From NCBI GenBank assembly GCA_902779075.1, contig CACZAK010000073.1, forward strand, positions 1-20,462: a stretch of DNA of 20,462 bases, written 5' to 3'. Source of the stretch: an uncultured bacterium. Lineage in GTDB: Bacteria > Verrucomicrobiota > Kiritimatiellia > RFP12 > UBA1067. Positions 1 through 5,808 of the stretch are shown piece after piece. The notes beneath the pieces are model-generated. The model was not told the DNA's origin and searched no databases. It saw only the letters and a list, made by a program, of their open reading frames with translations. The translations under genes were made by a program, and so were the position numbers. Positions within the stretch are counted from its first letter, which is position 1; each line of letters opens with the position of its first letter.

Positions 1-956
1 GCCCACTCACCTTCAAGCGAGACAAGGTCCTTTTGTGCCGCCTGTTCTGATTCGGCAATCGTCGCTCCTTCGCGCTCGGCAAAGGTACGCTTCGCATCGG
101 CTTCAGCCCAGGCCACAAGATCGGCATGAAAACGCAGTTTCTCCAGCCGCTCGGATTCGCGGCGAAGTTCATTCAGGTAGGCCGCCCGCTCGTCAATCTG
201 CTCAAGGCGTCCCTTGCTTTCCTCCAGTTCGCGAAGTCCCTTCAAGAGCGGCTCAAACGTGTCGCGGCTCGGTTCCTCAAGCAATTTGCGAAAAAGATCA
301 TCGTAGTTCGCCGCGCGCGCCGCGATTTCGCGATACGCCTTGGCCGTCCGAAGGAGTTTGCAGACATCGGCGTATTTCGCCTCGCCGCCGAAGAGACGCG
401 CCCCGACCGCGTCGGCGTAGTCATTGATGTGCCCGTAGTACTTTCCACCAGTCAGGGCCGTGATGCCGCGCTTGAACTCCGCCTGCGTCGCGGCGCGGAG
501 CCGTCCGCTCTCTTCGACGGCGAGCGGAATATCTGCGACAGAAACGGAAGCGATACCGCCCCAGCGTTCGAAGGCGACGTCCATACCATCCGCCGCAAGC
601 CCGACGGCAAGCGAAACGACGCGTCCTGTATCCGACTTCAGTTCCACTGCGGCGTAGGTGATGCCCGTCTCGCGCATGGGACGCCCCGTGACGGCGTTGT
701 AGCGAAGCACAATTCCCTGGATGGTGCGTCCGCCGGAATCCTTCGCGCCCGCAACACGTGCGGCGGAGTTGAACTCCATCTCGCGCCCGGCGGTCAACAC
801 CAGGTGAATTGCGTCAAGGATCGTTGTCTTCCCCGAACCGTTGTCGCCCAGAAGAAACAGATGCCCGCCTTCGGGAATCTCGATGGTCGTCGTGCCGAGG
901 TTGTGGAACTCGACAACCCTCACGGCGGTGATTCGGTAGTTCTCACGAGGCTTCAT
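1..956 (-). CDS. jetC: Wadjet-like SMC-type ATPase (JetC), N-terminal part, cut by window edge
   Basis: The frame is open from ATG at 956 to the left edge, giving 318 visible codons with no stop. The start overlaps the upstream stop as ATGA. The protein begins with a beta-strand-rich ATPase head. It carries a P-loop GDNGSGKTT (about residues 36-44) followed by ILDAIHLVL, the usual form in MukB/SbcC/JetC-type SMC proteins. A segment around residues 180-215 (GGKYYGHINDYADAV, then LFGGEAKYADVCKLLRTAK) matches the post-Walker region of JetC-like proteins as I remember it. From about residue 240 the sequence is charged and heptad-like (LRELEESKGRLEQIDERAAYL), the start of the long coiled coil. Known role of the family: the ATPase motor of an SMC complex that cleaves or excludes circular plasmid DNA. 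The C-terminal head, and any jetD nuclease, would lie left of this window. Other SbcC/RecF-like ATPases are possible; the paired upstream gene favours Wadjet. Confidence 0.75.
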   Translation of the reverse strand, partial: MKPRENYRITAVRVVEFHNLGTTTIEIPEGGHLFLLGDNGSGKTTILDAIHLVLTAGREMEFNSAARVAGAKDSGGRTIQGIVLRYNAVTGRPMRETGITYAAVELKSDTGRVVSLAVGLAADGMDVAFERWGGIASVSVADIPLAVEESGRLRAATQAEFKRGITALTGGKYYGHINDYADAVGARLFGGEAKYADVCKLLRTAKAYREIAARAANYDDLFRKLLEEPSRDTFEPLLKGLRELEESKGRLEQIDERAAYLNELRRESERLEKLRFHADLVAWAEADAKRTFAEREGATIAESEQAAQKDLVSLEGEW

Positions 957-1600
957 GATGCGCTTTCCTCCTCCACGGCAACCGGCTGATTGAGCTGCGC
1001 GGCCTGGTAGTGCCAGAGGGCGGGGAGACATTCGAAGATCGTCTCGGCCTCGCTCACACTGTCATCGGCAGAAGGTCTCACCTTCTGCAAAAACCGATAC
1101 CGCACGAGATCGGGCATGATGTCGCGCAAAATCTGCCTCACGCGCTCATCGGTATAGTTTTCCTCCTTGCCGGGCATCAGCGCGCGGAAGCGAGCCGCCG
1201 CGTATTCAAGCCAGTCGCCGAAACGGAAGCGCAGGTTCTCGCGGTCATCCGCTGTCACGCCCTGCTCACGACATTCCCGCTCGAAGAACTCGATGAGCAG
1301 CAGAAACGCCATGCACTCGTCACGTTTCGTGAAGCCGAACATGTCGCGGTTGGGGAGCGTGATCTTCTCGTTGAACCATTTCGGCTTGTAGAGGCGCGCA
1401 CATTTCGCGTCCATCACGAGCGTCCAGCCGAAGAACTTGTCGAAGAACGACTCAAACGCCCGCTTGTAGCGCGTCAGGACGAGAAAGAGACGTTCATCGT
1501 CCGTCTTGTAGAAGTACGGAGATTCAAGCAGAACGTTCAGCGTCTCGCGAATGCGCTGTCCCGTCTCGTCCCCCCTGTCAATGAGTTCCTCAATTTTCAT
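953..1600 (-). CDS. jetB: Wadjet-like small subunit (JetB; DUF6063/DUF4194-like)
   Basis: A 215-residue protein whose TGA stop overlaps the ATG of the SMC-type gene by 4 nt, so the two are translationally coupled. It has a winged-helix-like N-terminal half (SPYFYKTDDERLFLVLTRYKRAFESFF; WTLVMDAKCARLYKPKW) and a C-terminal part ending with FECLPALWHY. This layout recalls the KITE-type JetB/MksE subunits of Wadjet complexes, closest in my memory to DUF6063 of type III-like systems; that family label is from memory and untested. Function by family: an accessory subunit between the SMC ATPase and the kleisin. The length of about 200-230 residues is normal. An AAGGAG motif lies 10 nt before the ATG, with a short out-of-frame ATG between them. 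The kleisin gene (jetA), normally just upstream, is absent here; a broken HTH gene occupies that place. Confidence 0.65.
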   Translation of the reverse strand: MKIEELIDRGDETGQRIRETLNVLLESPYFYKTDDERLFLVLTRYKRAFESFFDKFFGWTLVMDAKCARLYKPKWFNEKITLPNRDMFGFTKRDECMAFLLLIEFFERECREQGVTADDRENLRFRFGDWLEYAAARFRALMPGKEENYTDERVRQILRDIMPDLVRYRFLQKVRPSADDSVSEAETIFECLPALWHYQAAQLNQPVAVEEESAS

Positions 1601-1689
1601 GCGCCATCAGCTCCTTTTCACAGGGATTCCACCTGGCCTGCTATGACCGATTCGATTTTCGCGTACACGTCGCTTGGCCATTCGGCATC

Positions 1690-1887
1690 TCAGACGCCTT
1701 CCGGTGCAGTCAGCGTCAAGTCTATTCCGAGCGTATCTAGTACCTTCAGGAGCTTACCTGCCTGAATCGTCTCCTTGCCACCCTCCAATTCGACGATAAA
1801 CCTTCTGCCGACATCAGTGGCCTGTGACAGTTGCAGCTGTGTCACACCCTGCCTTTTACGCTCCTTGGCGACAAACGCGAATTCGTG
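1690..1887 (-). pseudogene. HipB/y4mF-type XRE helix-turn-helix regulator, 5' end broken
   Basis: The frame is open from 1887 to the TGA at 1692-1690. It encodes FVAKERKRQGVTQLQLSQA then VGRRFIVELEGGKETIQAG, followed by LLKVLDTLGIDLTL, a textbook HipB/y4mF-like XRE domain. An in-frame TAA at 1890-1888 precedes it, and no in-frame ATG, GTG or TTG lies upstream of the first helix. The nearest ATG (1904) is in another frame and would need a one-base shift near the GAATTC at 1884-1879. I therefore call it a broken gene, though a sequencing indel or non-standard start is possible. After the stop the frame stays open for 23 more codons to a second TGA at 1623-1621; I do not know whether that matters. 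It lies between a good promoter and the jetB-like gene, the position of an operon autoregulator. Confidence 0.6.
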
Positions 1888-1899
1888 TTACCGGTCGGT

Positions 1900-1928
1900 A
1901 TCATACCATATTTCCGGGACGATAGCAA
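1900..1928 (-). promoter_or_regulatory. Sigma70-type promoter with extended -10, upstream of HTH/jetBC
   Basis: TTGCTA (1928-1923), a 17-nt spacer ending TGG, and TATGAT (1905-1900). The extended -10 TGG-TATGAT matches the form of the other promoters in this window. It would drive the broken HTH gene and the jetB-jetC pair. Confidence 0.6.
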
Positions 1929-1935
1929 CCTCAAA

Positions 1936-1953
1936 TGTTCCCCATCGGGAACA
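1936..1953 (-). terminator. Perfect hairpin after the HAD gene; weak terminator or operator
   Basis: TGTTCCC and GGGAACA form a perfect 7-bp stem around a 4-nt loop. It starts 12 nt after the HAD stop and is followed on the minus strand only by TTTGAGG, a poor U-tract. It lies 7 nt upstream of the -35 of the next promoter. A second perfect palindrome, GGCAATTGCC, is at 1955-1964. Either a weak terminator or a regulator-binding site fits. Confidence 0.4.
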
Positions 1954-1965
1954 CGGCAATTGCCT

Positions 1966-2608
1966 TCATCCGTGAGGCCTCTTGAATTCGGTAAATGAAT
2001 CAAAGAGAATGTCTGGCTGCTCTGCCGCCAAGACTTCTCTCGGCAACGTCGCCGTGATTGCGGCAACGCGCATCCCCGCCGCTTTTGCCGCCCTCACGCC
2101 GCCGACGGCATCCTCGAACACGAGGCATTCGGATGGATCAAGCCCGAGGCGAGCCGCAGCCATGAGATAACAATCCGGCGCGGGCTTGCCGCGTTCGTAC
2201 TGCGACGCGTCCACAATCACCTTGAACAAATCGCGTATTCCAAGCCCGTCGAGAACGAAGTCCACGTTGTCAATGGATCCACCTGTCGCAATGGCCAGTT
2301 TCACCCCCCTGCCTGCGGGCATCGCTGAGCAGGTCGCCCAAGCCGTCAGGTAGCTTGAGATACGGCGCGTAGAGTTCGCGGTAAAGCGATTCCTTTTCGC
2401 TGGTCAGAGCGGCGCATTCCTCGGGTGGGATCTCCCGGTCGAAGATGCGGTTCATGTAGTACGCGCTCGGCGCGCCCATCCATTCCAGTATCTGCCGCTC
2501 GGTTATCTCGCGCCCATGGCGGACAGCGAACGCGCGCCACGCCTTCACATGCCACGCGCAGTTGTCCACGAGCGTTCCGTCCATGTCGAATATATACGCC
2601 TTTATCAT
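1966..2608 (-). pseudogene. HAD-superfamily phosphatase/phosphomutase (beta-PGM-like), frameshifted
   Basis: Two overlapping frames together make one complete HAD subfamily IA protein of about 213 residues. The 5' frame has motif I DMDGTLVD and a helical cap (ERQILEWMGAPSAYYMNRIF). The 3' frame has motif II LAIATGGS, the motif III lysine in YERGKPAPDCY, and motif IV CLVFEDAVGGVRAAKAAGM. The frames meet at a run of six Gs (revcomp of 2306-2311). With five Gs the reading is RRQGVKLAIATG, so one extra base explains the break. It could be a real mutation, a slippage-prone phase-variable tract, or an assembly error. Likely role by family: dephosphorylation or isomerisation of a small sugar phosphate in the cytoplasm. 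The start at 2608 is chosen because the -10 box ends 7 nt upstream; the earlier in-frame ATGs lie in or before the promoter. Confidence 0.8.
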
Positions 2609-2615
2609 GCGCATT

Positions 2616-2624
2616 ATTATACCA
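2616..2624 (-). promoter_or_regulatory. Extended -10 promoter for the HAD gene, predicting a leaderless mRNA
   Basis: TGG-TATAAT (2624-2616) is a consensus extended -10. Seven nucleotides separate it from the ATG at 2608, so transcription should start at or next to the start codon. A candidate -35, TTGAGC (2642-2637), has a short 15-nt spacer. Confidence 0.65.
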
Positions 2625-2700
2625 CGTCTCTTCATGGCTCAAACCCCACCAATTCCCAGTGTCCAGCTCTCTTATCGCTTTCTTGTTGCGTGCCCTCTTC

Positions 2701-3705
2701 TCAATTTCCCTTTTCAAGGCGTTCGATTGCGGGCATGTGTGAAAGTATCTGTGAGTCTCCCTTGCCACGTTCCATGAGACTGACAACTGCCTGATATGTA
2801 CCAATCTTCTTTCCGAATGCGGATTGCGAAAGGCCAAGCTTCAGGCGCAGGACCTTAACGCGTGCAGCAAGATCGGAAACGGAAGGGCGAGCGTTCGCGC
2901 GAGCTGTCGGCGGTTTCGTCGAAACCGCCCTACCAACGATCGCGACGGAACGCGACCCTCCCGATATGGCGACATCGCCTCCACCATTCTCCTCGTCAAG
3001 CGCAATCCCGAACACGTCGCCGAGGTCTGCGCCTTCCAGTTCGCTCGAAGCGTCGCCCGTCAGCGCATCTACGACCTCCGCCGACACGATGGAGTTCGGA
3101 TCGATTCCGCGCAGCGTGAAGAACAATTCCGGCTGCGCATCGAGCCGCGCACCGATTCCGTAAAGGGTGGCCGCAACGTGCTTGCAGCAGCTGGCGCCGT
3201 CTGGACACGAACAGTCGAAGTGAATCTCACGCGGCTTCGGGAAAAGACCCGTCTCCGGATTGCAGAAGTCTTCAAGCATTTCCTTCGGGAGCTTCCCCTG
3301 CGCAAGCGCCATGAGCGAGGCTATCTTGCCAGACGAGCGCTTCACGAGCGCATCCCAGTCGGGCTTCTTCATCTTGTCGATGCGGATGACGACCTCATAC
3401 GGGCTTCTTCCGCTGCCGATCACAAGCGCCCCGACAGCGCCTTCGGAAATCTTGAGGTCGATTACTGCGCCGCTGCGGATGTACGAGCGTCCACGCTCAA
3501 GACGATAGGCGAAGTCGCGGTAAGACTCGATGTTGTCGCACCACGCCTTACCCCAGAACGTGCGCGCGATGGTGCGTCCCTCGATTTCGACGGGCGAAAG
3601 CACTGCGCCCTTCTTGCGCATCCGTGCAATCGTCTTCGCCGCCTTCTGCTGCCGCTCCCACACTGTGGGCTGCGGTTTGAATCCCCAGTATGAATACCTG
3701 CTCAT
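2701..3705 (-). CDS. SWIM zinc-finger protein with C-terminal XRE HTH domain
   Basis: A 334-residue cytoplasmic protein. The N-terminal part (residues 1-160, starting SRYSYWGFKPQPTVWERQQ) matches the usual lead-in of bacterial SWIM proteins. The SWIM finger at 165-176 reads CSCPDGASCCKH, giving the C-x-C-x(n)-C-x-H zinc ligands. SWIM proteins of this type normally sit beside an SNF2 helicase; here that helicase lies about 3.1 kb upstream, beyond an island. Residues 245-275 are a low-complexity linker that contains a DNA palindrome. Residues 278-330 are an XRE helix-turn-helix (RLKLGLSQSAFGKKIG, then YQAVVSLMERG), an unusual fusion that suggests sequence-specific DNA binding. A GAGGAG motif lies 10 nt before the ATG. 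The precise biochemical role of the SWIM/SNF2 pair is not established. Confidence 0.85.
   Translation of the reverse strand: MSRYSYWGFKPQPTVWERQQKAAKTIARMRKKGAVLSPVEIEGRTIARTFWGKAWCDNIESYRDFAYRLERGRSYIRSGAVIDLKISEGAVGALVIGSGRSPYEVVIRIDKMKKPDWDALVKRSSGKIASLMALAQGKLPKEMLEDFCNPETGLFPKPREIHFDCSCPDGASCCKHVAATLYGIGARLDAQPELFFTLRGIDPNSIVSAEVVDALTGDASSELEGADLGDVFGIALDEENGGGDVAISGGSRSVAIVGRAVSTKPPTARANARPSVSDLAARVKVLRLKLGLSQSAFGKKIGTYQAVVSLMERGKGDSQILSHMPAIERLEKGN
2909..2934 (-). repeat. REP-like palindrome inside the SWIM gene linker
   Basis: On the minus strand GGTAGGGCGG leads into GGCGGTTTCG-A-CGAAACCGCC, a near-perfect inverted repeat at 2929-2909. It encodes residues about 259-266 of a low-complexity linker. 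A similar GGTAGGGCGG...CCGCCG unit occurs in the SNF2 gene, which suggests a dispersed repeat family that has entered reading frames. Confidence 0.5.
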
Positions 3706-3733
3706 TCTTGTTTTCTCCTCGTAATCTTCTCAA

Positions 3734-3892
3734 TCACAAATCCACTGGCGGGGGGACGTCGCCTTCTACTTCACTCGCTTCCGTCAGTTCGCGCACGGCA
3801 CGGTCAAAGTCGCTCTCGTACTGGATCATTTCGCGGCGACGGTACTCTCGAAACTCGGCGACGGCCTTTCTGCATGCCTCTTCATGCGACAC
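3734..3892 (-). pseudogene. C-terminal remnant of a RhuM-family protein
   Basis: An open frame of 52 codons from a possible GTG (3892) to TGA (3734-3736), not preceded by a usable ATG. It reads SHEEACRKAVAEFREYRRRE followed by YESDFDRAVREL. This resembles the conserved C-terminal tail of RhuM (virulence RhuM family) proteins, where a SHEEA...KA..E(Y/F) helix is followed by an SDFD-type motif; the match is from memory. An in-frame TAA sits three codons upstream and the rest of the protein is missing. The coding sense is good and the G+C matches the SWIM side rather than the AT-rich side. It ends 28 nt before the SWIM start. It may be translated as a small peptide, but a leftover 3' end is more likely. 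Confidence 0.5.
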
Positions 3893-4001
3893 TGCGGTTT
3901 AGTTGATTAAGCCGCTTTTCCAAATCCTGTGCCCACCCAATCTTGACATATTGGGGAAACGCTGGATTCGTCAGAATGTAAATAACACCTTTTCTCTTCA
4001 T
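3882..4001 (-). pseudogene. N-terminal fragment of a GIY-YIG nuclease (T5orf172/MUG113-like)
   Basis: A frame of 39 codons beginning KRKGVIYILTNPAFPQYVK and continuing IGWAQDLEKRLNQLNRS. This is the first strand pair and helix of the T5orf172/MUG113 class of GIY-YIG domains. It stops two codons after LNRS, just where the domain normally continues, so the catalytic Arg/Glu half is absent. The end overlaps the RhuM-like remnant in another frame, so two gene ends appear joined at about 3885-3895. Its ATG overlaps the preceding stop as ATGA. The sequence is AT-rich, like the Sel1 gene upstream. It is unlikely to be an active nuclease. Confidence 0.7.
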
Positions 4002-4090
4002 TTCGATAGCCTCACATTTGATATCGTCACTTTAATCTGCGGAAATCGATTATCGCTCAGATCAAAGAAATCACAAATCATCTTGCTCAT
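3998..4090 (-). CDS. Small 30-residue ORF coupled to the Sel1 gene, unknown
   Basis: The ATG at 4090 overlaps the Sel1 stop (ATGA), and its own TGA overlaps the ATG of the GIY-YIG fragment (ATGA). Two back-to-back 4-nt overlaps suggest it is translated. The product starts MSKMICDFFDLSDNRFPQIK. I recognise no family, and it shows no membrane segment. It may be a short leader peptide for the next gene or a decayed 5' end. Confidence 0.4.
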   Translation of the reverse strand: MSKMICDFFDLSDNRFPQIKVTISNVRLSK

Positions 4091-5808
4091 CGCCTATACC
4101 CCCATCCAGTTCCTAGACGTATAAGAGACTTTATCGCCTGTTCATTTCCCTGATCGGATGACAATCCTAGCCAATGAGCAGCTTCTTCCTTGTCAATTTC
4201 AATACCCCGGCCATACATATAGCAAAGGCCAAGATTCAACTGTCCCAAATCATTTCCTACCTCAGCTGCTTGTTTATACCATTTCACTGCTTTATTGTAA
4301 TCTTTCTCGACTCCAATTCCTGTTTCATATGCCCATCCCACATTTACCATCGCATCTGCATCACCGTTCACGGCCGCCTTTACAAACCATTCTACCGCCT
4401 GACTCTGATCTTTTTGACATCCTCGTCCCGCCAACAGCATCGATCCGACATTAAATTGCGCGGTGGCATGTCCTTGCTCGGCCGCTTTCCTATACCACAT
4501 ATACGCCATACTATCATCTTGAACACAACCGACGCCTCCGTCAAAGCAACTAGCAAGATAATACTCTGCATCTTTATCTCCCGCATCAGCTGCTCTTTGA
4601 TACCATTTCACACCCTCATTTTCATTCTGGGCCACATAATTCCCCTCAATAAACATAGCACCTAGGTCAATCTGTGCTTTGGCATATCCTTTCTCTGCGG
4701 CAGAACGAATCAAACACACATATTTCTCATTACTTTGCTCTACGCCCATCCCTTTCTCACACAAATGCCCCATGTGCCATTGTGCTATCGCCAGGCCTCG
4801 TTCAACAGTTTTCTCAAGAAGAGAAAGTGCCTGACGATCACCGTCTATCACTGCTTTGGTCAACCAAACAAATCCACTCTCTAGATTGTCGCCCTCCGTC
4901 CTATTCTTCAACAACAGAATTGCCAAGTGGTATTTCGCCGATTTCCAACCAAGCGTCACAGCCTTCTCTAGACACATTTTCGCCTTGCCAAATTCTTTAA
5001 TGCCAAGCGTTCCATCTCCATAAATGCGCCCCAGACGGTCGAAAGCTCGCGCTGAACCCAATTCAGCGGATTTTTCAATCCAAAAAATACCTTGCCTTTC
5101 ATTCTTGGGAACGTCATCCCCCTTCAAATACATTTCTCCAAGCCAATAACTGGCATCTCTTGAATTGTTCTCTGCGGCCTTTGTACACCAATATACAGCC
5201 AGCTCCTTGTTTTCAGCGACACCCGCTCCCTGATAAAAGGCTTTCGCCAGATTCAACTGTCCCCCAGGGTTATTACTCAAGGCAGAAACCCTAAACCACA
5301 TCGCCGCCAACCCAACGTCTTGATCCACGCCACACCCATCACGATACATCTGGCCTAGATTATTTGCTGCAAGTCCACTCCCCTTGTCCGCAGCCTGTCG
5401 ATACAAAGCCAGAGCCACCTTTGAATCGGCAGCAACACCTAACCCCTTCTTATAAAGTCCTGCCAAGTTATTTATCGCGGCGACACAACCATGCCCAACT
5501 GCTTTTTGGTACCACTGGAAAGCAAGTCCGAAATCTTCTTGATTTCCCCACCCGCCATCAAACTGTAAGCCGAATATAAACTCAACTATTCCTATTTCAT
5601 GAAACGCCCGGTCTGATATTTCCTTTTTTATCTGATCCAATAAAGCACGCCCTTTCTCTGGATCAAGACTGACCCCCATACCCCTAAAATAACACCTAGC
5701 AACAAGAGCCTGTACAATAAAATCTTCAGGGACTAGGCTAGCACGATTGAAAAAAGCACCAAAATCACCTTTGGTGTACAAGTCAACGGCCTCATGATCG
5801 TATGGCAT
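4087..5808 (-). CDS. Sel1-like (TPR-type) repeat protein
   Basis: A 573-residue protein made almost wholly of about 14 Sel1-like repeats of roughly 36 residues. Typical units are NNLGQMYRDGCGVDQDVGLA and AEYYLASCFDGGVGCVQDDS, each followed by an AxxWYxKAAEQG-type helix. Two central repeats are degenerate (around LLKNRTEGDNLESG and LSLLEKTVERG). Sel1 solenoids are protein-protein interaction scaffolds. There is no signal peptide, so a cytoplasmic adaptor is likely. I start it at 5808 because GAGGAG lies 6 nt upstream; the ATG at 5814 abuts that motif. It overlaps the DUF1016 gene by 17 nt in another frame, so the two form an operon. Its G+C is clearly lower (one 60-base line, 4261-4320, is 38%) than the flanking genes (13441-13500 is 73%), a sign of recent acquisition. 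Partner and function are unknown. Confidence 0.85.
   Translation of the reverse strand: MPYDHEAVDLYTKGDFGAFFNRASLVPEDFIVQALVARCYFRGMGVSLDPEKGRALLDQIKKEISDRAFHEIGIVEFIFGLQFDGGWGNQEDFGLAFQWYQKAVGHGCVAAINNLAGLYKKGLGVAADSKVALALYRQAADKGSGLAANNLGQMYRDGCGVDQDVGLAAMWFRVSALSNNPGGQLNLAKAFYQGAGVAENKELAVYWCTKAAENNSRDASYWLGEMYLKGDDVPKNERQGIFWIEKSAELGSARAFDRLGRIYGDGTLGIKEFGKAKMCLEKAVTLGWKSAKYHLAILLLKNRTEGDNLESGFVWLTKAVIDGDRQALSLLEKTVERGLAIAQWHMGHLCEKGMGVEQSNEKYVCLIRSAAEKGYAKAQIDLGAMFIEGNYVAQNENEGVKWYQRAADAGDKDAEYYLASCFDGGVGCVQDDSMAYMWYRKAAEQGHATAQFNVGSMLLAGRGCQKDQSQAVEWFVKAAVNGDADAMVNVGWAYETGIGVEKDYNKAVKWYKQAAEVGNDLGQLNLGLCYMYGRGIEIDKEEAAHWLGLSSDQGNEQAIKSLIRLGTGWGYRR

Noticed and set aside
126..1765. Plus-strand frames of 287 and 251 codons opposite the jetC-like and jetB-like genes
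   Set aside because: They are shadows in GC-rich coding DNA; the minus strand shows a P-loop and coupled start/stop.
2346..2837. Minus-strand 163-codon frame across the HAD 5' region and the SWIM 3' end
   Set aside because: It runs out of frame through two real genes and has no domain of its own.
4087..5808. Sel1 repeats as a CRISPR-like or tandem DNA repeat array
   Set aside because: The periodicity is at protein level (about 36 residues) and the DNA of the units is too divergent.
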